Positions 46,087 to 56,070 of a stretch of DNA of 64,000 nucleotides are shown one piece after another. Source of the DNA: Fen-1273 sp963748405 (GTDB lineage: Bacteria; Bacteroidota; Ignavibacteria; UBA10030; UBA6906). Under the pieces are notes generated by a model. It was not told where the DNA came from. It was given only the letters and a program-made list of their open reading frames with translations, and made no database searches. Both the position numbers and the translations under genes were made by a program. Where the stretch lies: assembly GCA_963748405.1 (NCBI GenBank), contig CAVVIT010000008.1, positions 62,001-126,000 on the forward strand, read 5' to 3'. Position 1 is the first letter of the stretch. Each line of letters starts with the position of its first letter.

Positions 46087-46998
46087 TCAGGCGGGCTTCG
46101 CAAGAGCGCGTACCGATATTTCCGTCGACTCGATCAGTTTCATGGCGGGGGACAGGTTGATCTGATCGACTGCTTCCCGTGCCCGCTCCAGGCAGCCCAG
46201 CAAGATCCCTTTGACATCCTCGATCCCCTTCGATCGTGCATTCAGCCTGACCCGCTCCGCACGCCGGAAAACGTCCGCTCGTCGTGTATGCTTGTGGTCG
46301 AGCATCATCTTCGCCGGCAGTGTCAGCCTCCGGTCTGCGAGGTCTTCGTGAAGGTCTTCAATGTCGTCAAGTGTAAGGAGCACCTTGCCGATTTCGCTCA
46401 CAAAGGCGCAGACAGCCGGGAGAGCGTCGCACATGCCCATCCGTTCGCAGACGGCCGCCGCACCGACCGAGAATATCGCGTCCACAGAACCGTAGGCGTG
46501 CAGCAGGTCCCTGGCGTTCGCTCCGGGATCCCGCTGAAGGCGTTCGACGCGCACGATTCCTGCAACCGTGGTGTCAAGTGCCCTGCGGCAGTGATTCCAG
46601 AATAGGGAATCGGGCCCAAGAACCGAAGAGAATGTCCTGTGCGCTTCGTTCAGAAACAGCGATGGCGCAAGAGCGAGCGGTGAACGAATGAGATGTCCGT
46701 CCAGCAGATCATCCTGGAGTCGGACGGCGTAAAAGAGGCAGGTCTGCCCCCAGACGACGGCCTCCAGAAACTCCGGCGCCGGCCTTCTCGGTCGGTACCC
46801 CCGCCGTGCGCTGAGCCAACGGGGGAGCTCTTTCCAGTACGGTCCTGGAGCTTTCTCGCCCCACGAAGGCGGTGAGCGGTTGGATTTCTCCCGGAGCCGA
46901 CGATCGTACCGGAGAAACTCCTCACAGAGCGACGGGTCCCACGTTCGGGTGAATTCCCCAAGCGCAGTAATGCGGCCCATGATGACCGTTTCCCGCAT
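46087..46998 (-). CDS. Isoprenoid-synthase-like protein with two DDxxD motifs
   Basis: 303-residue helical protein resembling class I terpenoid/polyprenyl synthases: AVRLQDDLLDG gives DDLLD at residues 96-100, and LLTLDDIEDLHEDL gives DDIED at 211-215, the two Mg-diphosphate-binding motifs expected of that fold. The usual downstream RRG after the first motif is not seen, so catalytic chemistry may differ. ATG at 46998 directly follows the stop of the small lysine-rich gene; 46980 is an alternative. No other isoprenoid genes are visible nearby. Confidence 0.55.
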   Translation of the reverse strand: MRETVIMGRITALGEFTRTWDPSLCEEFLRYDRRLREKSNRSPPSWGEKAPGPYWKELPRWLSARRGYRPRRPAPEFLEAVVWGQTCLFYAVRLQDDLLDGHLIRSPLALAPSLFLNEAHRTFSSVLGPDSLFWNHCRRALDTTVAGIVRVERLQRDPGANARDLLHAYGSVDAIFSVGAAAVCERMGMCDALPAVCAFVSEIGKVLLTLDDIEDLHEDLADRRLTLPAKMMLDHKHTRRADVFRRAERVRLNARSKGIEDVKGILLGCLERAREAVDQINLSPAMKLIESTEISVRALAKPA

Positions 46999-47313
46999 CT
47001 ACGGTTTCCACTCGTTGTCGGGGGGTTTTCCTCTGGTGGCCTTCTTTCCCCGTTTCGGTTCGAGATCGTCATAGAATTTGACGAGCGTATGGACGTCGAC
47101 TGGTTCCAGTGTCTTACCCTCCTTGAGGCTCGTCCAGAATTCTTTTCGTTCACTCTCATCCAGATCGATGCCCTTCTTTTTCTTGCCTGTATCGTACTTG
47201 GCAAGAATGACTCCAGCGGCATTATAATCTGCAGCTTCGTCGAGTTTTCGAAGAAGCCTGATATCATGGAGCGCCGCATAGATTGCTTTTGCGACTTTGG
47301 TTGAGTGGATCAT
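46999..47313 (-). CDS. Small lysine-rich protein
   Basis: 104-residue charged protein, strongly Lys-rich with no membrane or signal segment (for example ILAKYDTGKKKKGIDLDESE). ATG at 47313 has AGGGAGG upstream. It lies between the kinase gene (17 bp upstream) and the isoprenoid-synthase-like gene (no gap), so it may be an accessory or substrate of the kinase (inference). No family recognised. Confidence 0.65.
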   Translation of the reverse strand: MIHSTKVAKAIYAALHDIRLLRKLDEAADYNAAGVILAKYDTGKKKKGIDLDESERKEFWTSLKEGKTLEPVDVHTLVKFYDDLEPKRGKKATRGKPPDNEWKP

Positions 47314-47330
47314 GGGAGCCTCCCTGGTGG

Positions 47331-49706
47331 TTAGTTGGGTGCTTCGAGCCCCCCCAATCTTCGCTTGAAGTCAAGCGCGGTTATTGTTACCGAATCTCTC
47401 TCAAGGTAATGTCGCAGGTGAACGATCGCCTGTTCCGGTAGCCCCCGCTGCAGCAACAATTGTCCCAGCAGCGCGTGTGCCTCCGTGCAGGAGCCGTCAA
47501 GTGCGAGCGCTCTGCCCGCCTCTTCCGCTCCGCCCGCCGTGTCGCCCGATGCCACGAGCGCCCGGGAGAGTGCGGAATGCGCGGAGGCGATTTCGGGGTG
47601 CTCGACCACGCAGCCCCGCAGGAGATTGGCCGCGAGCTTCGGTTCCTGCATGTCGATCAGAATTCGTGCAACGGACTCGCACACGTCTCTCCACCCGGCG
47701 TGTCGTTTTGTTCTCTCTTCGAGATACCGAACTTCATACGAGGCGGCCTTCGCCGAATCACCGTCCTTCAGGGCAAATGCGGCGAGAATCGTGTAGGCGT
47801 CGGGGTCGATTGGACGCAGGGCCAGGGCTTTCTCCAGGACTGATCGCACCTCTCCGACGCGTTTCGTCTTGATCAGGACCCGTGCGTATTCGGGATATGC
47901 CGGCGGGTAGGGCATCCCCGAGCGGACGACGGGCTCAAAGGCGTCGGCCGCCTGGTCGAACTTCTCGAGCAGGACGTACGCCCCGCCGAGGTTTTCGAGG
48001 ACGATCCTGTTCGCGGGGGCGAACCTCAATCCCATTTCCAGGGCGTTCACCCGGCACTGGATATCCCCGCGCATGTAGCATCCCGCAAGGTCGATCATGG
48101 CAAGTTCGAAAGGAGTCACGCGGCTCCTCAGGGACTCGAGCACCTTATAATGCGCCTCGGCTTCTTTCCGTGTCGCCGCCGTGTTCCGCCCCACGAGCGA
48201 CGGTATCAGCCAGACCCGCGGCGCCACGAACGAAGGCTCTAGCCTGATGGCTTCGTACAGAAACACCCCGCCCCCCGTTTCCCCGGTGAATATGTACGTC
48301 ATCGCCTTGAGGAACGCGACGGTTGCGCTGTCGGAGAGCATGCGCGGCATCCAGGGTTCCAGGTCCTGATTCAACACCCGTACCTGGAGAAACCAGAGGA
48401 TGTTCCGGGAAACGGTCGACGCGGAATTTTCCAGTTCATCCGCTCGTTGGAACGGCGAAGTCGCGCAGTAACGGAGTCTCCCTGTCTCCGGGTCCTGGAG
48501 TCTCACCTGGAGGATGAACGCCGTGTCGATCCGGGCGATTTCTCCGTTGATGTCGAAATTCACCTCTCCTCGCGCGGATGTCCCCTGGAAAAGGAGAACG
48601 TCCGGTTGATCGGCCAGCACATTGGGGATGTACGATTGCTGGACGAGAAGCGCCCATTGATCCGCCGCGGGCCGGCCGCTTTCGTTCTTAATGGCCTGGA
48701 GTCTGAGCGCCACCTGGGTTCTTCCTGCTGGCTCCATCGCCCCGGGCTTCCGGACGAACCAGACGGAGGCCGCTATGAGGAAAAGGACCACCAGGACCGG
48801 GGTCAGGACGCGCAATCGCGACTGCGTCGTCTTCGCGAGCGCGACGGTGCTGAGGACCGTGGCCCCGGATCCGGCAGCTCGGCCGGACATTACCCGGAGG
48901 TCCTCCACCATGTCCATCACGTTCTGGTAACGCGAGGCGGGGTTTTTCGCAAGCGCCTTTCCGAGAATCGCGTCGAGCCTGGGCGGGGCCTCCGGTCTCA
49001 GGGATGAAACCGGGGGGGGATCGGCGTTGAGAATGGAATAGACGACCGCCTGCTCGTATGATCCTCCGAATGGAAGCCGGCCGCTGATCATCTCGTAGAG
49101 GAGCACGCCGAGCGACCAGATGTCGGTCCGGTGATCAACCGGGTCTCCTCTCGTCTGTTCCGGAGACATATGGGTCACGGTGCCCACCCTGTTCCCGTCC
49201 GAAGTCAATCTCGTTGAGCCGGAGAGAAGCGCCACACCGAAATCCACGATCCTCGCTTTCTTCAGCCCCGTCAGCATGACGTTTGCGGGCTTGATGTCCC
49301 GGTGAACGATGCCGTGCCTGTGCGCCTCCGCCAGCCCTTCTCCCACCTGTATGGCGATATCGACGGCCTGGTCGATCGGGAGAGGTCCCCGGGCGATCTC
49401 CTTCTTGATCGTTCCCCCGTCGTAGAACTCGAGAACGATATACGTCTGTTCGTCGGTGGTTTGATCGATGTCGTGGATAACGCAGATATTCTCGTGCTGG
49501 AGGGCGGAGGCCGCTCTTGCTTCGTGGACAAAGCGAATCCTTGCATCCGGATCGAGCGTGAGCTCGGGGGGAAGGAACTTGAGGGCCACGTAACGGCCGA
49601 GCTTGAGGTCCTGGGCCTTGTAAACAACGCCCATGCCCCCTCCGCCGAGGCGCTCGAGAATCTTGTAGTGAGAGACGGTTTGACCGACGAGGGAATTCAA
49701 CGTCAT
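47331..49706 (-). CDS. Ser/Thr protein kinase with TPR C-terminus
   Basis: 791-residue membrane-anchored kinase. Catalytic domain: glycine loop LGGGGMGVVYKA, Lys43 in VALKFLPPEL, HRDIKPANVML (Asp137), DFGVAL (Asp155), and a TMSPE-type P+1 loop (VTHMSPEQTR). A single transmembrane helix (VLTPVLVVLFLIAASVWFV) follows and then tetratricopeptide-like repeats to the end. It could phosphorylate the small proteins encoded downstream. Such kinase-TPR proteins are common in this phylum; the signal is unknown. Confidence 0.9.
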   Translation of the reverse strand: MTLNSLVGQTVSHYKILERLGGGGMGVVYKAQDLKLGRYVALKFLPPELTLDPDARIRFVHEARAASALQHENICVIHDIDQTTDEQTYIVLEFYDGGTIKKEIARGPLPIDQAVDIAIQVGEGLAEAHRHGIVHRDIKPANVMLTGLKKARIVDFGVALLSGSTRLTSDGNRVGTVTHMSPEQTRGDPVDHRTDIWSLGVLLYEMISGRLPFGGSYEQAVVYSILNADPPPVSSLRPEAPPRLDAILGKALAKNPASRYQNVMDMVEDLRVMSGRAAGSGATVLSTVALAKTTQSRLRVLTPVLVVLFLIAASVWFVRKPGAMEPAGRTQVALRLQAIKNESGRPAADQWALLVQQSYIPNVLADQPDVLLFQGTSARGEVNFDINGEIARIDTAFILQVRLQDPETGRLRYCATSPFQRADELENSASTVSRNILWFLQVRVLNQDLEPWMPRMLSDSATVAFLKAMTYIFTGETGGGVFLYEAIRLEPSFVAPRVWLIPSLVGRNTAATRKEAEAHYKVLESLRSRVTPFELAMIDLAGCYMRGDIQCRVNALEMGLRFAPANRIVLENLGGAYVLLEKFDQAADAFEPVVRSGMPYPPAYPEYARVLIKTKRVGEVRSVLEKALALRPIDPDAYTILAAFALKDGDSAKAASYEVRYLEERTKRHAGWRDVCESVARILIDMQEPKLAANLLRGCVVEHPEIASAHSALSRALVASGDTAGGAEEAGRALALDGSCTEAHALLGQLLLQRGLPEQAIVHLRHYLERDSVTITALDFKRRLGGLEAPN

Positions 49707-50288
49707 GCCTCATCGACTCGGATGACTGGAAGACTGCGGCGGTTCAGGGGTCGTCGGGGTGGGCGCAACCACGAACAATCTGGAACTGGGTCCAGGGCGA
49801 CGGTCCGGAGTTACGAAGTCACGCGTTGGGCTCCCGGTCCTCCCTGGGAGCCGGCGGATGCGTTATGCCAGGGCGAAGAAGCGAGGATGCTGCACGCAAT
49901 GCGGATAAGGAGATAGCTTCCTCATTCCTGACGCGGAGTCCACTGCGCTTCGACTGCCATCTGACTCGTCAGCGGTTGCTGGCTGAGTCACTGCCGCAAA
50001 TCTACCGTGGTTCATTGACTGTATCAAGGGTCTCTGCAAAGGAAGTACGTCCGCTGGAAAATATAGTTGGGCCGCCGACCGACGGCTCCGCGCTGAGGTG
50101 GGCAGAAGCTGCAGAAAAATCTGTTAATCGGTTGATATCGAAAGAGGGACCCCGCCTGGCGTCCTTCTCCGCTCCGCCCGCCAGTTTCTGAGAGTCTTCA
50201 GATTACTGCCCCCCCCAGCCCGACGAATCCCACTGACTTCATGAAGGGGCCGTTGTTCTTCGACATCTTCCGGCATCATCGTACCCGG
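49707..50288. other. Intergenic, no feature recognised
   Basis: This 582-bp gap precedes the kinase gene and follows the zinc-ribbon protein gene (both leftward). A 121-codon plus-strand ORF (49826-50191) has no family resemblance and no clear RBS, so it is not annotated. Confidence 0.5.
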
Positions 50289-50789
50289 TTATGTGTTTCC
50301 CAGTTCCACGTTACTGCCGCACTCGGGGCAGGTGTAGTGTTGCTGGCGGATTTCGTTCTCATCGAGTTCGAGGGCTTCTTTGCAATGCGGGCAGACGACT
50401 TCTTTCGTTTCCCCTGCTGATTCTCCTTTCGATTGGCCCGTGTCACCGAAGTGCGTCAGGTCGGCGCTTGCGACGTGTACCTGGTGTCCGCATTCCGGAC
50501 ACGTGTACTGCATCTGGCGCATCTCGGATTCGTCAAGCTCGAGGCCTTCGTGGCAGAACGGGCATACAACCTCCCGCGTCCTGGCCAATTTCGCCCGGGC
50601 TACCTGGCTCAGTCCCCTGAAGAGTTGAATGCCGCCGAAAACAATGGCTCCCCAGGCGAGCACGTACCTTCCCCCCTCGTCGGTCAGCATCAGTGAAAAG
50701 AGCGTGACGAATGATCCGCCGCCGAGCCAGAGCCCGCCGACCCGGACGTTCCGTTCCCCTTCCTTGAGCAGGGCTTCGTTCCTGGTCAT
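50289..50789 (-). CDS. Membrane protein with tandem zinc ribbons
   Basis: About 166 residues: two membrane segments (LWLGGGSFVTLFSLMLT and YVLAWGAIVFGGIQLFRGL) and then two near-identical zinc-ribbon modules (CPFCHEGLELDESEM...CPECG and CPHCKEALELDENEI...CPECG). ATG at 50789 chosen because GGGGGAGAACG precedes it; the frame is open from 50837. It may be a small sensor or chaperone-like protein; function unknown. Confidence 0.65.
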   Translation of the reverse strand: MTRNEALLKEGERNVRVGGLWLGGGSFVTLFSLMLTDEGGRYVLAWGAIVFGGIQLFRGLSQVARAKLARTREVVCPFCHEGLELDESEMRQMQYTCPECGHQVHVASADLTHFGDTGQSKGESAGETKEVVCPHCKEALELDENEIRQQHYTCPECGSNVELGNT

Positions 50790-50830
50790 CGTTCTCCCCC
50801 CTGAGACGTCTGACGGGCTTTGAGTATTGT

Positions 50831-53806
50831 CTACCACTTTGCGCTCAATGTCAGGTATCCCATTGCCGGGACGACGACGGCATTTCCCTCAACCTCGTTC
50901 CCCGGTTCCTCCCCCCGTTCACACACGGCGAGTGAACGCGGCCTCCCTGCGGGCCAGGCCAGTCGGAAGGTTTCATCCTTGTCGGAGAGGGATCGCACGC
51001 GGATAATGAGATCGCGTCCCACACCGGTTGACTTGAGTATCGTCACGGCGACGCGGGGGTTTGCGACCGAGAGAATCGGCTGTGCGATCGGATTCCTGTC
51101 CGCCGGGACGTGGACCAGGGGCTGAAACTGCTCCATGCCGAACCTGTTCGCCGCCGCGGCGTCATATCTTCCGTGCAGGAGAATGCGGTAACGGAACGCC
51201 ACCGACCCGTCCTGTGTGAGCGGCGTATTGGTGAACCAGTGGTTGTTCATCACCCACGAATAGATCGTGGAGCTCAGCGGGAGTTTGTCGGGCCAGACAT
51301 CCCCTTTCCCGTCCCAGCCGGCCGTATTGTTCCCCGTGATGGCGCCGCTCTCCAGGAGGGGGGCATCAAGCGAGCAGAACGTGACCCCCCGTGAATCGTT
51401 CGATACGTCCGCAAAGTGTTGGGCGGTGATCCACGCACGGTTGGCGGCAGGCCATTGATCGGCTTCCAGCTCCATCACACCCCAGGGAATGTCGATGTGT
51501 GTCTTCGTATTCGGGATATTGAACCCGAATCCGAAATGTATCCCGTCCTTCGCGAGAAGCGGGAGCTTGTCCACGACGTTGGTGATTTCAACCTGCGGCT
51601 CACCGTCGACCAACCGGACCGACCGCGTGACTGATCGGCAGCCGGGGGCGGTGGATGTCACATATATCTCTCCGACAAGCGGACCGGATTCCCTGAGGAC
51701 CACGGAAAGTACCGTGTCGGATAATGGTCCTCCCGCACCTCTGGCGGGCTGCCAGTAGAACGTATTCAGCCCGCCGCTTGCGGCGGCATCGACGAAAACA
51801 GGGGTTTGTGCCTTGAGCTGCACGCTCGTAATATTGCCGGTCCACCGGTCGAGAAATACCTGCACGATACCATTGTCAAGGTAAGTACTGCCGAATTTGC
51901 ACCTCCCTTTGATGGAGCATCTTCCGGCCACGACGCGGAAATGGAGCGACCCGAACGCGGGCACCTCCGGAGCAAGGAACACGAGTTCTCCGGTCGAGAG
52001 TCTCTGGGAGATCACCTCGTGTCCGGAGTCGTCGATGACACGGTCTCCCGTCTGGCTTTCTGCTGGTGTCAGTGTGATCAGCCCGCCGTGCCCCCATGAA
52101 TTGGTGTTTATCACCCCGACCCCTCCGTGCGAGGGTCCTTCGGGGGGTCCCAGGGCCCCGTTGGACTTGTCTGTGGCGGGCGCAAGCGCGTCGTCAAGCA
52201 ATTGCCGGCTCCGGAATTCCGCTTCACGGAAATACTGCTGCTTTCCCTTCCATATCGCGTCTTCGAAGTAGGGCTCTTCCGGGTTCTCGGCCGCGAACGT
52301 ATGCTCCGTGCACATGACGACGTCCCGCCACGCCTCGTCGAACTCACTCCGTGGCGCCGGTTCCGCCCTGTGGAGCAGGGGCCATACGATCTCCGCCTGC
52401 ACCAGGCGCTCCCTCGCGTTCAGGCACATCCGGGTTTCCCTGGCGATCGTCCCGAAACTGTCTGTCCAGTAGTCGCTGAAGTCACCCCTGGCGACCGGGA
52501 GCTTGTCGCCGTATCGTTTCTCGATCGTCTGCATGATCGTGTGCGCGCTCGAGATGACGAGATGCGGAAAGGCATATTCCCTGTTCCACGACCTGACGGC
52601 TTCGGGAAGGTCCGCATCGATGAGCGCATTGTCCCACATTGCCCAGGTGACGACAAACAGATCATACGGGTAATGCTCCCGCTCCAGCTTCGGCAGTTCG
52701 CGGGAGAGATGATGGTCCAGAAAATCCGCCCGCGGGTTGCCGGTTTTGATGACCTCGGGGATCTTCGCGCGGTCTCTCTGTCCGAACCAGGGCCGTCCGG
52801 TCTTTCCTCCCTTTTCCATCCCTGCCCCGTAGCCGCCGGCGTTCAGAAAGAGAACCTTCGACTTCCCGTCCTGTCCCACAAACCAGAACGGTTTGTATCG
52901 GAATTGTGAGACCATCCTGTCATTGCCGCGCCCCTCGTTCGGCATCATCATGATGTAGCGGACCCCTTCGTGTGCCATGGCCTGCACCATTCCCCAGGCC
53001 ATACCGGGGATGTCCACCTGGACGTATGTGTCGATCGGTTTTCCCGTGAGCCGCGCCGCTTCTCTTCCGGCCCTCAGGCATTGGATCAATTCCTCGTCGC
53101 TGCAGGAGGTCGTGAGTTCGTTCACGTATGCGGCATCGAGGCAGAGATCTCCGTTCTTGACCGCGCGAAGGAGTTCTCCTTTCTTCTCCGGAGAAGCGGA
53201 TGAATAGTAACGCTCGAAAGGCCACATCACCTCCGGGTTCCACAGATAGCGGGAACCGTCGGGGTATGTGCGTGTGGCCCCGGCAAGCTTGATCCCCTGG
53301 TCGATGTTCCGTTTGTGTATGAACTCGACATTGGACTGTGTGTTGGAGTAGCCGATGTCGACGTGTGAATGGGGATAGACGTAGACCGTCCAGTGCCTCA
53401 TGGGCGAGACGCGGAGCGTCTCGGTAAACGCGTTCTCACCCTGTCGAATGGTCATCTTGACCTGTGCCGAATCCTCGACTCCCACATCTGGCGGGAGGAG
53501 GATGGATGTAGAATCAAGCCCGCCGCCGGGCGCCGTGATTGATACGGTCTCCGATTTCCCTCCGGTCAGGAGTTCGACGACTGCGGACCCGTAGAGTTTC
53601 GCATTCTTGAATTTCAGGAGGATCTCTCTGCCTGGTTTCCCGTCGGAGCGGTATTTGTAGAACGGCTGGACTGAGCACCTGATGCTGTCGGGGAACGGAT
53701 GCGCCTGGGGAGGCATGGCAACGGAGAGCTGAGGCCCGAGCGCGAAGAAGCATGCGGCAATTACGGGTGCCAGCGACCGGGGGATCAGACACTTCCGGGT
53801 TTTCAT
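50831..53806 (-). CDS. GH38-like secreted alpha-mannosidase
   Basis: 991-residue exported enzyme of the alpha-mannosidase superfamily. Signal peptide, then VYPHSHVDIGYSNTQ (zinc ligands His-Asp), QVDIPGMAWGMVQAMAHEG (nucleophile region) and MCTEHTF (zinc His) are in the expected order; a C-terminal beta-sandwich tail completes the GH38 layout. It likely removes alpha-mannose from glycans in the periplasm. The ATG at 53806 has no downstream competitor. Confidence 0.8.
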   Translation of the reverse strand: MKTRKCLIPRSLAPVIAACFFALGPQLSVAMPPQAHPFPDSIRCSVQPFYKYRSDGKPGREILLKFKNAKLYGSAVVELLTGGKSETVSITAPGGGLDSTSILLPPDVGVEDSAQVKMTIRQGENAFTETLRVSPMRHWTVYVYPHSHVDIGYSNTQSNVEFIHKRNIDQGIKLAGATRTYPDGSRYLWNPEVMWPFERYYSSASPEKKGELLRAVKNGDLCLDAAYVNELTTSCSDEELIQCLRAGREAARLTGKPIDTYVQVDIPGMAWGMVQAMAHEGVRYIMMMPNEGRGNDRMVSQFRYKPFWFVGQDGKSKVLFLNAGGYGAGMEKGGKTGRPWFGQRDRAKIPEVIKTGNPRADFLDHHLSRELPKLEREHYPYDLFVVTWAMWDNALIDADLPEAVRSWNREYAFPHLVISSAHTIMQTIEKRYGDKLPVARGDFSDYWTDSFGTIARETRMCLNARERLVQAEIVWPLLHRAEPAPRSEFDEAWRDVVMCTEHTFAAENPEEPYFEDAIWKGKQQYFREAEFRSRQLLDDALAPATDKSNGALGPPEGPSHGGVGVINTNSWGHGGLITLTPAESQTGDRVIDDSGHEVISQRLSTGELVFLAPEVPAFGSLHFRVVAGRCSIKGRCKFGSTYLDNGIVQVFLDRWTGNITSVQLKAQTPVFVDAAASGGLNTFYWQPARGAGGPLSDTVLSVVLRESGPLVGEIYVTSTAPGCRSVTRSVRLVDGEPQVEITNVVDKLPLLAKDGIHFGFGFNIPNTKTHIDIPWGVMELEADQWPAANRAWITAQHFADVSNDSRGVTFCSLDAPLLESGAITGNNTAGWDGKGDVWPDKLPLSSTIYSWVMNNHWFTNTPLTQDGSVAFRYRILLHGRYDAAAANRFGMEQFQPLVHVPADRNPIAQPILSVANPRVAVTILKSTGVGRDLIIRVRSLSDKDETFRLAWPAGRPRSLAVCERGEEPGNEVEGNAVVVPAMGYLTLSAKW

Positions 53807-53968
53807 GGTTCGATCCTGGAAAATAATGCAAGAATTGTAAGAGCGACGCCGCCTGGAGAATACGGAGGGAGGAGCCGGAACAGGGGCAATGTAGGAAGCG
53901 CCGTGCTGTGATTCAAATCGGTGAGCAGGAGATCATGGCGCAGGTCCACAAAACGAACAACGCCCGCA

Positions 53969-56029
53969 TTACGGCCAGGGCTTGAATCCGACGCTTTTCC
54001 AGAGTTCCGCGGTGTTGTACATTGAGCCGTTCGTGATGACGTACTCCACGTTCCTGCTCGTGTGGATGTCCTCGAGCGGGTTGCCGTTCACGATGATCAG
54101 ATCTGCGCGCTTTCCCTTTTCGATTGTCCCCAGTTCTTTGTCCAGTCCCATGACCCGGGCCGGGACGATCGTAGCTGCCTGGAGCGCTTCCATAGGAGTG
54201 AAGCCCGCCAGGACGTAAAGCTCGATTTCCCGGTGCAGGCTGTGCCCCGGTACGGCCTGGTCGGTTCCCGCGACGATCGTAATTCCCCCGCGGTGAAGTT
54301 GCCCGAGTATGCTCAGTTCCTTCCGGAAGAATTTCTCGACGAGCGGGGAAAACTGGTTCGGGGAGTCGGCCTCCACCACCTGGGCTGCAAGCTCCGGTGC
54401 AACGTATGCCACGCCGGGCTCAAAGCTCTCCGGCGGCTTTGCCGTCGTCGCCGTGGAGAGCTCCGTCAGCACCATCGTCGGGTCGAGAACCGTGCGGTGT
54501 TCCCTGAAAAACGTTATTTCTTTCCGGAGCTCTTCGGAGTTCGTATCGATGCTCGCGGCCGCATTCATGCGATCGAACCTGCTGGTCCCGGGAGGGGATT
54601 TCGGGACCAGCAGTGACATGACATACGAGAAATGGTTGATCTGGTCCTGCCCCGCCTCGACCGCCTGGTACGCGGTCAGACCGTTCGGGATATGCCCCGT
54701 CACGGTCATCCCCAGCCTGTGTGCCTCATCGCAGACGACCTTCAGGTTTTCGAGCCTGACCGAGCTGTAAATCTTCATCTGCTGGAATCCGGCGTCGTGG
54801 TACCGGCGCGTCCACTCCCTGGCCTGGTCGGGCGTGTCCACGCGCGCCACGCCGAGCGCAAACGGACCCGATCCGTCCACGATTCCCGCGGCGAGTATGC
54901 GCGGTCCGAGCCCGCGGCCGCCCGCGATGGCGTCGCGAACCGACGTGATGAACTCGAACTCGTTCCCGCAGTCACGCACCGTCGTGACGCCGGCGGCGAG
55001 GTAAATCGGTCCCCACTCCACCTGCTCGACGTGCGCGTGCATGTCCCAGAGCCCTGGGAGGATCGTCTTCCCCTTCGTGTCGACGATTGTCGCCCCGGAG
55101 GGAATCTTGATTCCCGACCGCGGGCCTGCCGCCGTGATCCGTCCGTTCTCGATGACGATCACGGCGTCCGGCACGGCCGGTCTTCCCGTACAATCGACCA
55201 TTGTTCCTCCAACGAGCGCGATCGTCGGGGCGCGGCTCCCGGAGATTCCCTTCGACAAATCGGCAAGCGCGGCCATGCCGTCGGCGCCCGCTTTGCCTAC
55301 AAAGACGCCCAGCGACGATTCGTAACGCTCTGCCACCGCCTCGAAATGGTCGAACTCCGCGTCGGTCGACACGGCGGCTGCGAGGTCGAGGGCCGAGTCG
55401 AACCAGAGCGTCTCTCGCCCCCAGATCAGACCTTCGATCGTAAACCGCCTGAGCGATTCGGGCTTTCCTTCGACGTTGACCGTATCATATCCTCTTGGCT
55501 CAACCCTGACTGTCCCCCCGGGGAGCGTCGGGATGGCGGAGGGGGTGCCGTGGGATGACCAGAACCGGACCATGAGCATCTGCATCGTCACCGGTGCGTA
55601 TCCGGCGATTGTGAACGCTCCGGGGGGCGTTGCGATCTCCGACCACGAGTCCCGGTTGCGAACCCGGGAGGTTGTCATTCCCACGATGACGTCGTCGTCG
55701 ATCCTCGACGAGCGGGATGTTCTCCCCTTGATCTCGAACGCGCGAGGCGTCAGATCGGGTGCGCACCGGAATGTCGCATCAAGGGGGACAGGGGCTCCGC
55801 GGTCCGTGAATTTGAATTTCATGCCGATCGTGAGCGTATCGGCCTGCCGCACGATCCGGTACGTCTCGTCCCCGATGTGCTGCTCGAATTTGTGAAGGAG
55901 GAACCTTCCCTGTTCGACGACGACCGTGTCACCCCCGGCACAGAAGACAATTCCGGCGCGGAAAACCAGGAGCGCCATCGTGAATGTACAGGCCTTCACT
56001 ACGTGTTCCGTGATTCTTCGGACATCCAT
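53969..56029 (-). CDS. Secreted amidohydrolase
   Basis: About 686 residues with a signal-like segment (ALLVFRAGIVFCAGG) and a C-terminal amidohydrolase domain: TILPGLWDMHAHVEQ (HxH), VTGHIPNG and INHFSY (metal ligands), AGTDQAVPG (catalytic Asp), and KRADLIIVNGNPLEDI. Likely a dipeptidase- or imidazolonepropionase-like hydrolase acting in the periplasm. The frame is open upstream to 56566 but that part is arginine-rich junk, so ATG 56029 was chosen. Follows the T9SS beta-helix gene on the same strand by 41 bp. Confidence 0.8.
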   Translation of the reverse strand: MDVRRITEHVVKACTFTMALLVFRAGIVFCAGGDTVVVEQGRFLLHKFEQHIGDETYRIVRQADTLTIGMKFKFTDRGAPVPLDATFRCAPDLTPRAFEIKGRTSRSSRIDDDVIVGMTTSRVRNRDSWSEIATPPGAFTIAGYAPVTMQMLMVRFWSSHGTPSAIPTLPGGTVRVEPRGYDTVNVEGKPESLRRFTIEGLIWGRETLWFDSALDLAAAVSTDAEFDHFEAVAERYESSLGVFVGKAGADGMAALADLSKGISGSRAPTIALVGGTMVDCTGRPAVPDAVIVIENGRITAAGPRSGIKIPSGATIVDTKGKTILPGLWDMHAHVEQVEWGPIYLAAGVTTVRDCGNEFEFITSVRDAIAGGRGLGPRILAAGIVDGSGPFALGVARVDTPDQAREWTRRYHDAGFQQMKIYSSVRLENLKVVCDEAHRLGMTVTGHIPNGLTAYQAVEAGQDQINHFSYVMSLLVPKSPPGTSRFDRMNAAASIDTNSEELRKEITFFREHRTVLDPTMVLTELSTATTAKPPESFEPGVAYVAPELAAQVVEADSPNQFSPLVEKFFRKELSILGQLHRGGITIVAGTDQAVPGHSLHREIELYVLAGFTPMEALQAATIVPARVMGLDKELGTIEKGKRADLIIVNGNPLEDIHTSRNVEYVITNGSMYNTAELWKSVGFKPWP

Positions 56030-56070
56030 TGGAGGTTCCCTTTTGCGCTGCTGATTGTGGGGTGGTAGTT

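Noticed and set aside
45973..46605. Plus-strand 210-residue ORF opposite the isoprenoid-synthase-like gene
   Set aside because: It overlaps two convergent genes with recognisable protein motifs and has no family features; shadow ORF of GC-rich codon bias.
49826..50191. 121-codon ORF in the gap between the kinase and zinc-ribbon genes
   Set aside because: No motif, no RBS, compositionally odd; treated as intergenic.
54632..55558. Long (308 aa) ORF opposite the amidohydrolase gene
   Set aside because: Arginine-rich shadow; the amidohydrolase frame has real motifs.
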